Shown here: piece after piece, positions 30,341-49,400 of the stretch
Layout: every line of letters begins with the position of its first letter
Position numbering within the stretch: the first letter of the stretch is position 1
Assembly (NCBI RefSeq): GCF_025061645.1
Contig: NZ_JANYMP010000005.1
Coordinates: forward strand, 219,050 to 283,049
Length of the DNA stretch: 64,000 nucleotides
Direction of reading: 5' to 3'
DNA from: Umezawaea endophytica
Lineage (GTDB): Bacteria > Actinomycetota > Actinomycetes > Mycobacteriales > Pseudonocardiaceae
Made by a program: the position numbers and the translations under genes
The notes under the pieces: model-generated
Database searches by the model: none
Seen by the model: only the letters and a program-made list of their open reading frames with translations
Told to the model about the DNA's origin: nothing

Positions 30341-31546
30341 TTACCAGTCGAGCAGCAGGGCTTCCACGTCGAACGGCGGCGGCCCCAGGGTGATCTCGCG
30401 GTCCGGGTCGGCCAGCCGCAGCGCGGGGAAGCGGTGCGCCAGCGCCGGGATGGCCACCCGGAACACCATCTCCGCCAGTGGACGGCCGAGGCAGTGGTGG
30501 ATGCCGTGCCCGAACGCGACGTGCGCGGGCCTCTCACGGGTGATGTCGAACCGGTCCTCCGGTCCGGGGAAGTGCCTGCGGTTCGCGCCCAGGAAGGACG
30601 GTGTGACGGTGTCGCCCGCCTTGATGGGGCAGCCGCCGACCTCCACGTCCTCCAGCGCGATGCGCGGAGTGGTCTTCTCGTCGCTGGTGAGGTACCGCAC
30701 CACCTCGTCCAGCCAGTCCGGGACGGTGTCGGGTTCGTCCCGCAGCACGGCGAACTGCTCGGGCTCCTCGACCATCAGCCACGCGCCCGCCGCGAGGAAC
30801 CGGGCCACCTGGTCCCCGCCTGCCCCCATGACGAACGAGGCCACGCCGATCAGCTCCGCGTCGGTGATCTCGTCGCCGTGCTCGCGCACCACGACGCCGA
30901 ACAGGTCGTCGCCGGGATCGCGGCGCGTGCGGGTCACGACCTGGTTCATGTACGTCCAGAACTTGTTCCCCGCCGCCACGCGCCGCTTGCCCGACCGCTC
31001 GGCCCGGCTGGCGTGCAGCGCGCGCGACAGCTCCGCCTGGTCGTCGCGGGGGATGCCCAGGAAGTCGCAGGTGACCGTCGTCGCGATGGCCCACCCGAAC
31101 CGCGGGACGAAGTCGACCGGGCCGCCGGTGGACTCGATGGCGTCCAGGGTGGCGTCGACGATCTTCTCGACCTGCGGCCGGAACCCCTGGATGCGCCGGA
31201 TCGCGAACGGCGGCATGACCATCCGCCGCAGGCGGGTGTGCTCGGGCGGGTCGTACTGGGTGAGGAAGCCGGGGAACGTGAACCCGGCCCCGGTCCCGCC
31301 GAACAGCAGCTTGGCGCTGAACTTGTCCGAGCCGAGGACCTGGCGGATCTCGTCGTACCCGGTGGCGATCCACGCGGTCCGGCCCTCGGGCGCGTCCTCG
31401 ACGCCCAGCACGCTCACCGGCCCCATGGCCATCAGGGCGTGGAGCTGCGGCACCGGGTCGAACCGGTCCCGCCGGTGCACCGCCATGCCCAGCTCGACGT
31501 TGATCTCCTCGAACGTGCCTCGGACGACGTCGTTCTCCTCGACCAC
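30341..31546 (-). CDS. oxyA: Cytochrome P450 OxyA (2-4 D-O-E phenolic coupling)
   Basis: P450 of 401 residues matching Oxy[50 protein letters not shown] and [14 protein letters not shown]. The I-helix reads [12 protein letters not shown], lacking the usual acid-Thr pair, a known peculiarity of OxyA. Haem ligand in [10 protein letters not shown]. It forms the ether between residues 2 and 4. GTG start at 31546 with AAAGGA about 9 nt upstream. A strong hairpin separates it from mbtH. No OxyE-type P450 lies between oxyA and oxyB, where it sits in type III/IV clusters. Confidence 0.94.
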   Translation of the reverse strand: MVEENDVVRGTFEEINVELGMAVHRRDRFDPVPQLHALMAMGPVSVLGVEDAPEGRTAWIATGYDEIRQVLGSDKFSAKLLFGGTGAGFTFPGFLTQYDPPEHTRLRRMVMPPFAIRRIQGFRPQVEKIVDATLDAIESTGGPVDFVPRFGWAIATTVTCDFLGIPRDDQAELSRALHASRAERSGKRRVAAGNKFWTYMNQVVTRTRRDPGDDLFGVVVREHGDEITDAELIGVASFVMGAGGDQVARFLAAGAWLMVEEPEQFAVLRDEPDTVPDWLDEVVRYLTSDEKTTPRIALEDVEVGGCPIKAGDTVTPSFLGANRRHFPGPEDRFDITRERPAHVAFGHGIHHCLGRPLAEMVFRVAIPALAHRFPALRLADPDREITLGPPPFDVEALLLDW

Positions 31547-31581
31547 TGCGCGGGTCCTTTCCCCTCAACCGGTCGGCGGGC

Positions 31582-31627
31582 ACGCGGACCGGTTGGACGA
31601 GCGGCGGGCTCGTCCAACCGTCCGCGT
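31582..31627. terminator. Very strong stem-loop between mbtH and oxyA
   Basis: A perfect 13-bp stem (31590-31602 with 31608-31620, 5-nt loop) continues after one bulged base into seven further pairs (31582-31588 with 31621-31627). The arms contain GGTTGGACGAGC and GCTCGTCCAACC. There is no U tract. It is well placed to act as attenuator, RNA-processing or mRNA-stability element between the NRPS-mbtH and oxy-tailoring parts of the transcript. Confidence 0.7.
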
Positions 31628-31648
31628 TGAGCGGCTGGACACCTCCGG

Positions 31649-31854
31649 TCAGGCGCCGATCTCCTGCACGAGGCTCTTCGGCCGGAGGTCCGTCCAGTGC
31701 TCCTCGACGTACGCGAGGCACTCCTGGCGGGTGGCCTCGCCGTGCACGCGGGTCCAGCCGCCGGGCACCTCGGCGAAGGTCGGCCAGAGGGAGTGCTGGC
31801 CCTCTTCGTTGACCAGCACGAAAAAGGAACCGTCCTCGTTGTCGAACGGGTTGC

Positions 31855-31858
<4 letters not shown>
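31649..31858 (-). CDS. MbtH-like protein
   Basis: 69-residue MbtH-family chaperone that binds and activates NRPS A domains. It has the family pattern [24 protein letters not shown], then VPGGW and [11 protein letters not shown]. Its ATG overlaps the stop of the module 7 NRPS gene (ATGA), so it is translationally coupled. The position immediately after the last NRPS gene and before oxyA is conserved in GPA clusters. Confidence 0.97.
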
Positions 31859-37428
<5,570 letters not shown>

Positions 37429-37447
37429 AATCTGCTCCTTACGGCGG

Positions 37448-40400
37448 TCATTCGCCGGCCAGTCCGGCCTCTAGTTGGTCCATCTGGTCAGCCGAGAGGG
37501 CGACGAGCGTGCCGTCCGGCTGCTCCGGCACCACGGCGGTCCCGCCCTCGGCGGGGATCTCCTGGACGATCACCGCCAGCCGTTCCGGCGTCTTCTCGTC
37601 GAACACCTGCCACGGGGTCAGCTCCAACCCCTTGCGGCGGGCGCGGGCCGACAACTGCATCGACGTGATCGAGTCGCCGCCGAGTTCGAAGAAGCTGTCG
37701 TCGGCGCCCACCCGGTCGAGGCCGAGCACGTCCGCGAACAGCTCGCACAGCGCCGCCTCCATGGCCGTGCGCGGGTCCCGCTTCGAGGTCATCCCGGCGA
37801 AGTCGGGTGCCTGCAACGCCCGGTGGTCGAGCTTGCCGTTCGGGGTGAGCGGCATCTGCTCCAGCGGGACGAACGCCGCGGGCATCATGTACTCCGGCAG
37901 CCGTTCGGCGGCCAGGTCGCGCAGCGCGGACGCCAGTGCGCCGCCCTCGGCCGGAGCGTCGGCCGACGGCACGACGTAGGCCACGAGCTGCTTGTCCCCC
38001 GGCCCGTCCCGGCGGACGCCGACCGCCACCTGGGCAGCCCACGGGTGCTCGGCGAGCACCGCCTCGATCTCGGCGGGCTCGACCCGGTACCCGCGCACCT
38101 TGACCTGCGCGTCGACCCGTCCGACGAAGACGAGCTGACCTTCACGGGTCCAGCGGAACCGGTCACCGGAGCGGTACATCCGCTCGCCGGGGGCGAACGG
38201 GCTGGCGACGAACCGCTCCGCCGTCAGGCCGGGGCGCCCGAGGTACCCGCGGGCGAGTCCGACGCCCGTGATGTACAGCTCGCCGGGCACCCCCGGCGGC
38301 ACCGGTTGCAGGAAGGCGTCCAACACGTAGTGCCGCACGTTGTCGATCGGGCCGCCGAGCGGGACCACCTCGTGCCCCGGCGACAGCGGGAGGCTCATCG
38401 TCGAGCAGATGGTCGTCTCGGTCGGGCCGTAGGCGTTGATCATCCGACGGCCCGGCGACCAGCGGTCCACCAGCGCGGGTGGCAGCACCTCGCCGCCCGT
38501 CAGCACGGTCCGCAGGGTGTCCGGCAGGTCGTCCTCGACCGCCAGCACGCTCGGCGACACGGTCAGGTGGGTGATGCCCCACCTGCGCAGCGCGTCGCCC
38601 AGCGTCACCCTGGGCGGCATGCTCGCGGCGTCGGGCAGCACCAGGGTGCCGCCCGCGAACAGGGCCATGTACAGCTCGGAGACGATCGCGTCGAACCCGA
38701 TCGCGGAGAGCTGGAGGACCCGCGAGGACGACGTCACGCCCATCCGCGCGATGTGCGCGCGAGCCAGGTTGCCGAGCCCGGAGTGGGTGACCACGACGCC
38801 CTTGGGCACACCGGTCGACCCCGACGTGTAGATCACGTAAGCCGCGTCGCGCGGCGCCACCGACGGCAGTTCCACCGTCGGATCGGCGTCCGGCAGCTCG
38901 TCGAGCACCAGCACCGTGCCGGTGAACCGCTCGGGCACGACCGCTCGGGTCGCCGCCGTGCACACCAGCACCTCCGGCTCCGAACTGGCCAGCATCAGCT
39001 CGATCCGCTCGGCCGGGTAGTCCGGGTCGACCGGCACGAACGTGCCACCGGCCACCGACACCCCGAGCAGGGTGACGGCCAGCTCGACCGACCGCCCCAC
39101 CACCACCCCGACCCTGGTCTCCCGCCGCACGCCCAAGCCGACGAGCAGCCGCGCCAGCGCCTCCACCTCGTCCAGCAGCCCGCCGAACGACAGGGTCCGC
39201 GCCGCGTCCTCGACCGCGACCGCGTCCGGCGACTGCGCGACCTGCCTGCGCAGCAGCACCGGCACCGACTCCACCACGAGCGGCACGTCGGTCCGGTTCC
39301 ACTCGTCCACGACCAGGCGGCGCTGCGCCGGACCGATCAGGCCGACCCGGCCGACCGGCGTCCGCGGCTCGGCCACCACCTGCTCCAGCGCGCGCAGGAT
39401 CGCCGCGAGCATCTCCCCGGCCTCGGTCCGGTCGACCACGTCCGGCCGGTAGATGAACTCGCCGTGGACGGTGCCCGCCACGGACGCGCGCATGGACACC
39501 GGGTAGTGCCCGGTGTCGTTCGGGATCCCCGCCGGGCGCATGACGAGCGCGTCGGGGCCCTCGGTCATGGGCGGCGGGGGCGGGTAGTTCTCGAACACCA
39601 CGATCGTGTCGAACGCCGCGCCGGGACCGGCGACCTGGTTGATCTCCGGCAGGCCGATGTGCTGGTGCGACATCAGCGCGATCTGCCGCCGCTGGAGGTC
39701 GGCCAGCATGTCGACGAACGGTTCGGCACCGGTCAGGCGAGCGCGGACCGGCAGCATGTTCATGAACAGGCCGACCGCGGACTCGACTCCGGGGATCTCG
39801 GGCGGGCGCCCGGCCACCGCGGCGCCGAAGACGACGTCCTCCCGCCCGGTCAGCCGGGCCAGGTGCAGTGCCCAGACCCCCTGGAAGAGCGTGTTCGCCG
39901 TCACGCCGTGGCGGCGGGTGAACTCCACCAGCCGCCTGCTCAGCTCGTCGTCGAGCTCGAACCCGACGCGCTCGGGTTCGAGCGGCGTGATGATCGAGTC
40001 CGGCGGCACGACGTGCGTCGCCTCCTCCAGCCCCGCGAGTTCGGCCCGCCACGCCTCCCTGGCGGCCGTCTTGTCCTGGCGGCCGATCCAGGCGAGGTAG
40101 TCGCGGTACGACGTCGCCGCGGGCAGCGTCCGGCCGTGACCACCGGCCTCGTACGCCGTCAGCACGTCGACGATGATGAGCGGCAGGGACCAGCCGTCGG
40201 CCGCGATGTGGTGCGACGTGAACGCCAGCAGGTGCCTGCGCTCGTCGACCCGCACCAGGTGCAGGCGCAGTTGCGGCGCCTTGGTCAGGTCGAACCGCTC
40301 GGCGTGCTCCTCCGCCGCGATGCGGTCGAACTCCGCCACCGCCTCGGCCTCCGGCAGGTGCGAGAGGTCGGTCTCCCGCCAGGTCGGCGCCGCCGCGCGG

Positions 40401-43400
40401 GTGATCGCCTGCACGGCCGTGCCGGACCCGAGCTGGTGGAAGCTCGCCCGCAGGGCGGGGTGCCGGTCGAGCAGGACCTGCCAGGACGCGCGGAAGCGCG
40501 CCACGTCCAGCGGACCGTCGAAGGCGAGCTTGCGCATCCCGGCGTAGACGTCCGGGCCGCGCTCGTCGGCGGCGTGGAACAGCAGGCCCTCCTGGAGCGG
40601 GGACAGCGGCCAGAGGTCGACCAGGCCCGGTACGGCGGCCTCGACCTCCTCGACGTCCCCCCGCGTGAGCGGGATGAGCGGGAAGTCCGACGGCGTGTAC
40701 CCGCCCGCGCCCGCCTCGCCGACGTGCGCGGCGAGGCCGGTCAGCACGTCCAGCCACGCCGTCGCGAGCGACTCCGCCCCGGCTTCGTCGAGCACCCGTT
40801 CGGCCCACGTCAGGGTCAGGCTCAGCTCAGGCCCGTCGGCGGCGTCCAGCACGGCGACGTCGATCTCCACGAGGTGCCGCAACGCGGTGTCCTGCTCGGC
40901 CGCGCCGCCGATGGTCCCCAGCAACTGCCAGGGCCGCGCGTCCCCCTCGGACCGGGCCGAGAAGCGGCCAAGGTAGTTGAACCCGATCTCCGCCTTCGGC
41001 AGCGCCGCCAGCGCCTTCCCCGTCTCGGGGTTGAGGTGGCGCAGCACGCCGTAGCCGAGCCCGCCGTCGGGCACGGTCCGCACGTCCTCCTTGACGCCCA
41101 TCAGCAGGCGGCCCGCGGCGGCGCCACCGGCGACCACCTCGGCCGTGTCGATCCCGCTCACGTCGAGCCGGAGCGGGTGGATGTCGGTGAACCAGCCGAC
41201 CGTGCGCGACAGGTCCAGGTCGTCGAGGGGACGGCGGCCGTGCCCTTCGACGTCCACCACGACGGCCGTGCCGCCGCGCCAGCGGGCGACCGCGCCCGCC
41301 AGGGTCGCCAGCAGCACCTCGTGGACACCGCAGTGGAAGGCCGAGGTGGCCTTCTCGACGAGCACACCGGTCCGGTCGCGCGGCAGCGTCCAGGACCCGC
41401 GCCCGGCGGTGGCGACGGTGTCGCGCTCGGGGTCCAGCTCACCCAGCCGCGAGCGCGCCCCGTCGAGGACCTCCGTCCACGCCGCCAGTTCCGCGGTCCG
41501 GGCCGTCGCCTGGTCGACCAGCGTCCGCGCCCAGCGCCGGAACGGGACGTCCACCGGGTCGAGCGCCGGTTCCCGGCCCGCCGCCACGGCCTCGCACGCC
41601 ACCTGGAGGTCCGGCAGCAGGATCCGCCACGACACGACGTCGACCAGGAGGTGGTGCGCCACCACCACGAGCCGTCCGACGCGGCCGGGTCCCGCGTCCA
41701 CCCAGACCACCCGGATCATCACGCCCTCGGCGGGGTCGAGCCGGGCCGCCGCGTCGCGGGCGCAGCGGTCCGCGACCTCGTCCAGGTCATCGGCTCCCGC
41801 CTCGACCCGGTCGACCAGCTCCGCCGCGTCCACGGTTCCCCGGTCGGCCACGACCAGGCGGGGCTCCTCGCCCCCGGTCTCGACGATCCGGGCGCGCAGC
41901 AGGTCGTGCACGTCGACCACCGCGCCGAACCCGGCCGCCAGGACGTCCACCGCCAGGTCGTCGGGCGCGCCCGCGACCACCCACTGGGCCAGGGTCCCCC
42001 GCGTCATCGCGCGGGGATCGCGTTCGAGCAGCGCCCGCACGACCGGCGTCCACGGAACCTCGCCGACGCCGTCCGCGAGGTCGACCCGCGTCGGGCCGCC
42101 GCGCTCGGCGACCGCCGCGATCCCGGCGGGCGTCTTCTGCTCGAAGACCTGCTTGGCACCGAAGACGAAGTCCTCGCGGCGCGCGCGGGCGGCCAGCCGC
42201 ATGGAGAGGATCGAGTCGCCGCCCAGCTCGAAGAAGCTGTCGTCGGCGCCGACCCGGTCCAGCCCGAGGATCTCGGCGAACAGGTCGCACAGCACCCGCT
42301 CGGTCTCGGTGCGCGGTTCACGTCCGGCGGGCCTCCCGGTGAACTCGGGGGCGGGCAGGGCCGCGCGGTCGATCTTCCCGTTGATGGTCAACGGGAAGAC
42401 GGCCAGCACGACCACCACGGCGGGCACCATGAACTCCGGCAGCCGCGCCACGAGGTGCTCGCGGACGGCCTCGGGCCGCAGCCCCGGTTCCCCTTCCGCC
42501 GTCACGTACGCGATCAGCCGCTTCTCGCCGGGGCGGTCCTCCCGCGCCACGACGACCGCCTGCGCGACCTGCGGGACCCCGACCAGCGCGGCCTCGACCT
42601 CCCCCGGCTCGACCCGGTAGCCCCGGATCTTCACCTGGGAGTCGGCACGCCCGGCGAACAGCAGCTCGCCGTCGTCGGTCCAGCGCGCCAGGTCGCCAGT
42701 GCGGTACATCCGCTCGCCGGAGGCGAACGGGTTGGCCACGAACCGCTCGGAGGTCGGCGCACCGTCGCCGAGGTAGCCGTGCGCCAGACCGGCGCCCGCG
42801 ATGTACAGCTCGCCGGTCACGTTCGGGGCCACCGGCTGGAGGAACGCGTCGAGCACGTACACCCGCCTGCCCGCCAGCGGCCTGCCGATCGGCAGGGTGT
42901 CGCCGGTCTCGGCCGACGGCTCGATGACGTGCCAGGTGGCGCAGAGGGTGATCTCGGTGGGGCCGTACAGCTCCCGGACCCGCACCTCCGGGCAGGCCCG
43001 GCGCAACCGCTCGACGGAGGCCAGCGGTACGGCGTCGCCGCCGGTCAGGATCTCGCGCAGCCCGCTGAAGGACTCCGGCGACTCCTCGGCGATCACCCGG
43101 AACGTCCCGGCCGTCAGGTGGACGGTGGTCACGCCGCCGTCGACCGCTTCCCGCAACCGCTGCGCGTCGACCGCACCCGGTGCCGCGACCACCACGCTCG
43201 CCCCGCTGACCAGCGGCACCCAGATCTCGACCAGCGACGCGTCGAAGGCGTGTGAGGCGTGCAGCAGCACGCGGTCGCCGGGGCCCTGCGACCAGCCGGG
43301 GTCGCCCGCCAGCGCCGCCACGCTGCCGTGCGGCACCGCGACGCCCTTCGGCACGCCGGTCGACCCGGACGTGTACATCACGTAGGCCACGTCGTGCGCC

Positions 43401-46400
43401 CCGACCGTGACGGCGGGCGCCTCGAACGACGGTCCCCCGACCACGACGACCGGCTCGACCCCGTCCGGCACCGCGCCGCGGGTCGCGTCCGCGCAGACCG
43501 CGACCGACGCGCCCGCGTCGGCCAGCATCCGCCCGATCCGCTCCGCGGGGTAGTCCACGTTCACCGGTACCTGCGCCGCCCCCGCCTTCCAGACGGCGAG
43601 CAGGGCGACGATCAGGTCCGCGCCGCGTTCCAGCACCACGCCGACGCGGTCACCGCGCCGCACGCCCACCGCGGCCAGGTGCCCGGCCAGCCGGTCCGAC
43701 TCCCGGTCCAGGGCGGCGTAGGACAGGGCGCGGTCCCCGTCCACGACCGCCACCGCGTCCGGCGAGGCGGCGGCCCGCCGCCGGAACAGCTCCACCACCG
43801 ACGGTCCGCCGTGCGCCTCGCCGGTCGAGTTCCAGTGCTCGACCACGGACGCGCGCGCCGGTCCGCTCGTCACGGCGAGGCGGCCGACCGGCAGCGAGGG
43901 CGCGGCCACCACCTGTTCCACGACGAGCACGACCTGCCTGGCGACCTCGGCGGCCATCTCCCGGTCGATCCGGTCGGGCCGGTACGACACGGTGATCCGC
44001 AGGCGGTCCCCGGGGCTGACGTTCATCGTCAGCGGGTAGCTGGTACCGGTGCGGGTGACGACCGAGCTGATCGCGACACCACCGTCGTCGCCGAGACCGG
44101 CGGCGGTGTGCGGGTAGTTCTCGATCATCACGATCGTGTCGAAGACCGAGCCCGTCCCCGCCGCCTTCTGGATCTCCGACAGCCCCACGTGCTGGTGCTC
44201 GGCGAGTTCGAGCTGACGCCCTTGCAGGTCCTGGAGCAGCTCCAGCACCGGTTGACCGCCGTCGAGCCGCACGCGGACGGGGACGGTGTTGATGAACATC
44301 CCGACCACCCGCTCGACGTCCGGCACGTCCGCCGGGCGCCCGGACACCACCGTGCCGAACACCACGTCGGTCCGGCCCGCCAACCGCGCCAGCACGAGCG
44401 CCCACGCGGCCTGGAGGATCGTGCTCAGCGTCAGGCCGTGGCCGCGGGCGAAGTCGGTGAGCGCCCGCGTCGCCTCCCTGGACAGCGGTTCGGAGTGGTT
44501 GTCCGGCATCACCATCGTCTTGCCCGCGTCGGCGTCCACCACGGTCGGCTCGTCCGACCCGGCGAGCGCGGACCGCCACGCCGAGCGCGTCGCCTCCCCG
44601 TCCTGGCGGCCCAGCCAGGCGAGGTAGTCCTTGTAGGACGGTGCCGTCGACGGGCCCCGCCCACCCGCGTAGGCGGTCGACACCTCACCCAGGATCAGCG
44701 GGGTCGACCAACCGTCCAGGACGACGTGGTGCGACGTCAGCACGAGCCGGTGCCGGTCCGCGCCGAGGCGGATCAGCAGCAGCCGGAGCAGCGGCGCCCT
44801 GGTGACGTCGAACCGCTCGGCTTGGTCGTCCGCGAGGAGCCGTTCGACTTCGGCGTCCGCCTCCGCCCCGTCGAGGTGCGCCAGGTCCTCCACCCGCCAC
44901 GGGACGTGCGCCCCGCTCGCGACGACCTGCACCGTCCGGCCGGACCCGAGCTGGTGGAAGCTCGCCCGGAGGGAGTCGTGCCGGGCGACCACCCGGTCCC
45001 ACGCCGCGTGCAGCCGCCGCGCGTCGAGCGGCCCGTCGAGGTCCAGGATCCGCTGGCTCTGGTACACGTCGACGCCGCCCTCGTCGAAGGCCCGCTCGAA
45101 GAGCATGCCTTCCTGGAGCGGGGACAGCGGCCAGACGTCGGCCAGTCCCGGCACGGCGGCCGTCAGCTCGGCCACGTCCCGGCCCGTCAGGTCGACGAGG
45201 TCGAAGTCGGACGGGGTGTGCCCGCCCGCGCCGGGGTCGTCGGCCAGGGCCGCGAGGCCGGTCAGCACCTCCAGCCAGGCCTCGCCGAGCCGTTCCACCG
45301 CGGCCGGGTCGACGTCCCTGCTGTCGATGACCAGCACCAGCCGTGGGCCGTCCTCGGTGTCCCTGACCTCCGCGCCGATCTCCACGGCGTGGGGCAGGAC
45401 CGCGTCCGGGTCGCTGCCCACCGGCCCCCCGACCGCCTGCTGCCACGGGGTGTCGTCGACGGCGAGGCCCGCCCGGCCGAGGTAGTTGAAGCCGATCCGC
45501 GCGGACGGCAGCGCGGCCAGCCTGGCCCCGGTGTCGGGGTTCAGGTGGCGCAGCAGCCCGTAGCCGAGGCCGTCGCCGGGGACGGCGCGGACCTGTTCCT
45601 TCACGGTCTTCAACAGGTGTCCGGCCGCCGCGGTCCCGGCCGTGAGGTCGACGCCCGAGACGTCGAGGCGGACCGGGTGGACGCTGGTGAACCAGCCCAC
45701 CGTGCGCAGCAGGTCCTCGCCGTCGGCGGCGTGGCGGCCGTGGCCCTCCACGTCGACCAGGACGCCCGCGTCGGCACCGCTCCCGCGCGCCAGCGCGCCC
45801 GCGAGGCCCGCCAGCAGGACTTCCTGGAGCCCGCAGTGGAACGCGCCCGGCAGGTGCGCCACCAGTCCGCGCGCGGCCGGTCCGGACAGGGTCGCGGACC
45901 ACGAGTGCGACTGCCCGGCCCGCTGGTCGAACGAGGGGTTCGGACCGTCCAGGACGGCGACCCAGTGGTCGATCTCGGCGACCGCGCCCGCGCTGAACGC
46001 CTGCTCGGTCAGCCGCCGCGCCCACTGCCGGTACGACGTCGTCACGGGTTCGAGGACCGGGGTCCCGCCCGCGAGCACCTCGTCGTAGGCCGCCCGCAGG
46101 TCCGGCAGCAGGATCCCCCAGGAGACCGCGTCGACCGACAGGTGGTGCGCCACCAGCGCCAACCGGCCCCGCTCGTCGGGTCCGGCGTCGACCCACACGG
46201 CCCGCACCACGGTTCCCGCCGCCGGGTCGAGCCCGGCCGCCGCTGTCCTGACCTGCTGGTGGGCGAACTCGTCGAGGTCCGCCGTCCCGGCGGCCACCCG
46301 CGTGACCAGGCCCGCCGCGTCCACCGCTCCGCGCTCGGCCACGATCAGCCGCCCGTCGGGCTCCACCCGCGCCCGCAGCAGGTCGTGAGCGTCGAGCACC

Positions 46401-49400
46401 GCTCGCAGTGCCCGCACCAGCGCGTCCGGGTCCAGGTCCGCCGGGGTGACGACGACCCTCGCCTGCGCGAAGCCGGGGCGCACCGCCTCGTCACCGATGG
46501 CGCGCATCACCGGCGTCCACGGGATCTCGCCGACCCCGGTGTCCACTGTGGAGCGTCGAGCGGGCCGGGCCTGGTCGGCCAGCGCCGCCAGCCGTCCGGG
46601 GCTCCGGTGCTCGAACACCTGCCGCGGGGTCAGGGCGAGACCTTCACGGCGCGCGCGGGCGGCCACCTGCATCGAGGAGATCGAGTCCCCGCCCAGTTCG
46701 AAGAAGCTGTCGTCCGCCCCGACCCGGTCCAGGCCGAGGACTTCGGCGAACACGCCGCACAGGACGCGCTCGGCCTCGGTGGCGGGCTCCCGACCCACCG
46801 CCTTCGCCGCGAAGTCCGGTTCGGGCAGCGCCCGCCGGTCCACCTTCCCGTTGACCGTCAGCGGCAGCTCGTCCAGCACCAGCACCACCGACGGGACCAT
46901 GAACTCCGGCAGCGCCTCGGCGAGCAGCTCGCGCAGCCGCGCCGGGTCGACGTGGTGGCCGGCTTCGGCGACCACGTAACCGATCAGGTGCTCGCCGCGC
47001 GGCGTCACCACGGCCTGGCCCACACCGGGGAGACCACCGAGGACCACCTCGACCTCGCCGGGCTCCACCCGGTACCCGCGGATCTTCACCTGGTCGTCGG
47101 CCCGCCCGGCGAACGCCAGCGCGCCCCCGTCCGTCCAGCGCGCCAGGTCGCCCGTGCGGTACATCCGCTCGCCGGGCGCGAAGGGGTCGGCGACGAACCG
47201 CTCCGCCGTCAACGCCGACCGGCCCAGGTAGCCCCGCGCCACACCGGCTCCGGCGACGTACAGCTCACCCGCCACACCGGCGGGCACCGGCCGCAGGAAC
47301 GCGTCGAGGACGTAGGCGCGGCGCCCGGCGAGCGGACGCCCGATCGGCAGCACCGACCCCGTCGCGTCGCCGGGTTCGAGCAGCCACCAGGTCGCGCACA
47401 GCGTGGCCTCCGTCGGGCCGTAGAGGTGCCGCACCCGCACGTCCGGGCACGTCCGCCGCACCCGCTCCACGGCGGCCAGCGGCACCGCGTCACCACCGGT
47501 CAGCACCTCGCGCAGACCGGCGACGGACTCCGGCGACTCCTCGGCCAGCACCCGGAAGGCCCCGGCGGTCAGGTGGGCGGCCGTGACACCGGCCGCCACG
47601 TACCCGGCCAGCGCAGCGCCGTCGACCGCACCCGACCCGGCCAGCACCACCCGCGCGCCGAACAGCAGCGGCACCCACATCTCGAACAGCGAGATGTCGA
47701 ACGCGTGCGAGGCGTGCATCAGCACGGCGTCGTCGGGGCCCACCCCCCAGCCCGGCTCGCCGACCAGCGCCGCGACGTTGCCGTGCGACACCGCGACGCC
47801 CTTCGGCGTCCCCGTCGAACCCGACGTGTACATCACGTAGGCCAGGTCGTCGGCCCGCGCGCCCACCGACAGGCGGGCGCACTCCGCCACCGCCCGCCGC
47901 GTCTCCTGGTCGTCGATGACGATCGGGTCGAGCCCGCCGTCCAGCACGGCGTCGCGCCACGCCTTCGCGCACACCACCGCCGCGGGCTCGGCGTCCGCCA
48001 GCATGAACTTCACCCGGTCCACCGGGTAGGCGGGGTCGACCGGCACGAACGCCGCGCCCGCCCGCCACACCGCGAGCAGCGTCGCGATCAGGTCGGGCGA
48101 CCGGTCCATCACCACGGCCACCCGGTCACCCGGCCGAACGCCGTGACCGCTCAGGTGGCCCGCCAGCCGCTCGGCGTGCTCCGCCAGCTCCCCGTACGAC
48201 ATCGCCCGGTCGCCGTCGACCAGCGCCACCGCGTCGGGGCGCCGCTCCACCTGGCGGCCGAACAGGTCCGGGGCCAGCAGGCCCGGCGCCGCCGTGGGCG
48301 ACGCGCCCCAGTCGTCCACCACCAGCGCGCGCTCGGCCGCGGTCGTCACCTCGACCTGGGCCACCGTGGTCCCGCCCGCGACCGTCAGCAGGCGCAGCAC
48401 CTCGCCGAACCGCCCGAGGACACCGCGCGCGGTGTCCTCGTCGAAGTGGTCCGGCAGGTAGTCGAGCTTGAAGAGCATCGACTCGCGCGGGACGGCGACC
48501 AGCGTCAGCGGGTAGTGGGCGGCCACCCGGCCCTGGTTGATCCGGATGCCGAAGGGCCGCGCGGAGCCCGGTTCGCCCGGCCCGTGGTGGAAGCCCTCGA
48601 AGACGATCAGCGTGTCGAAGACGGCGCCGGGGCCGACCTCCTGCTGGATGTCCGCCAACCCCACGTACTGGTCGGGGATGAGCGCCGACTGCCGCTTCTG
48701 CAACTCCGTGAGCAGGTCGAGGACCGGCGTCGAGCCGTGCAGCGGGACGCGCACGGGGACGGTGTTGAGGAACAGCCCGACCATGCCCTCCACGCCGGGC
48801 AGGTCCGGCGGGCGGGCCGAGACCACGGCCCCGAACACCACGTCGGTCCGGCGGGCGAGCTGCGCCAGCACCAGCGCCCACGCGCCCTGCACCACCGTGT
48901 TCAGCGTCAGCCCGTGGCCGCGGGCCAGCTCGTTCAGCGATCGGGTGAGGTCCTCCGGCAGCTCGACCTCGACGCTCTCCGGCACCGACGCCGCCCGCCC
49001 CGGATCGGCGGGCGCGACCAGCGTCGGCTCGTCGACACCGCGCAGCTCCGCCGCCCACGTCGACAGCGACCTCGCCTTGTCCTGCCGGTCCAGCCACGCG
49101 AGGTAGTCCCGGTACGACGTCACCTCCGGCAGGCCGCCACCGCCCGCGTACAGCTTCGACAGCTCGTCGACCATGAGGGGCAGCGACCAGCCGTCCACGA
49201 TCGTGTGGTGGCAGGTCAGCACCAGGCGGTGCGCGTCGTCGCCGAGGCGGATCAGGGTCAGCCGCAGCAGCGGTGCCTGGGCGAGGTCGAACCGGGTCGT
49301 CCGGTCCTCCTCGGCCAGCTCGCGCACGGCGTCATCGGGGTCGTCCAGGTGGGAGAGGTCGACGACCCGCCACGGCAGCCGCACCTGCCTGGGGATGATC

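Noticed and set aside
31590-31620. StrR/Bbr operator in the mbtH-oxyA gap
   Set aside because: TTGGAC and GTCCAA half-sites are present, but in reversed order and with wrong spacing relative to the GTCCAR-N17-TTGGAC consensus reported for Bbr; kept only as a hairpin with a note.
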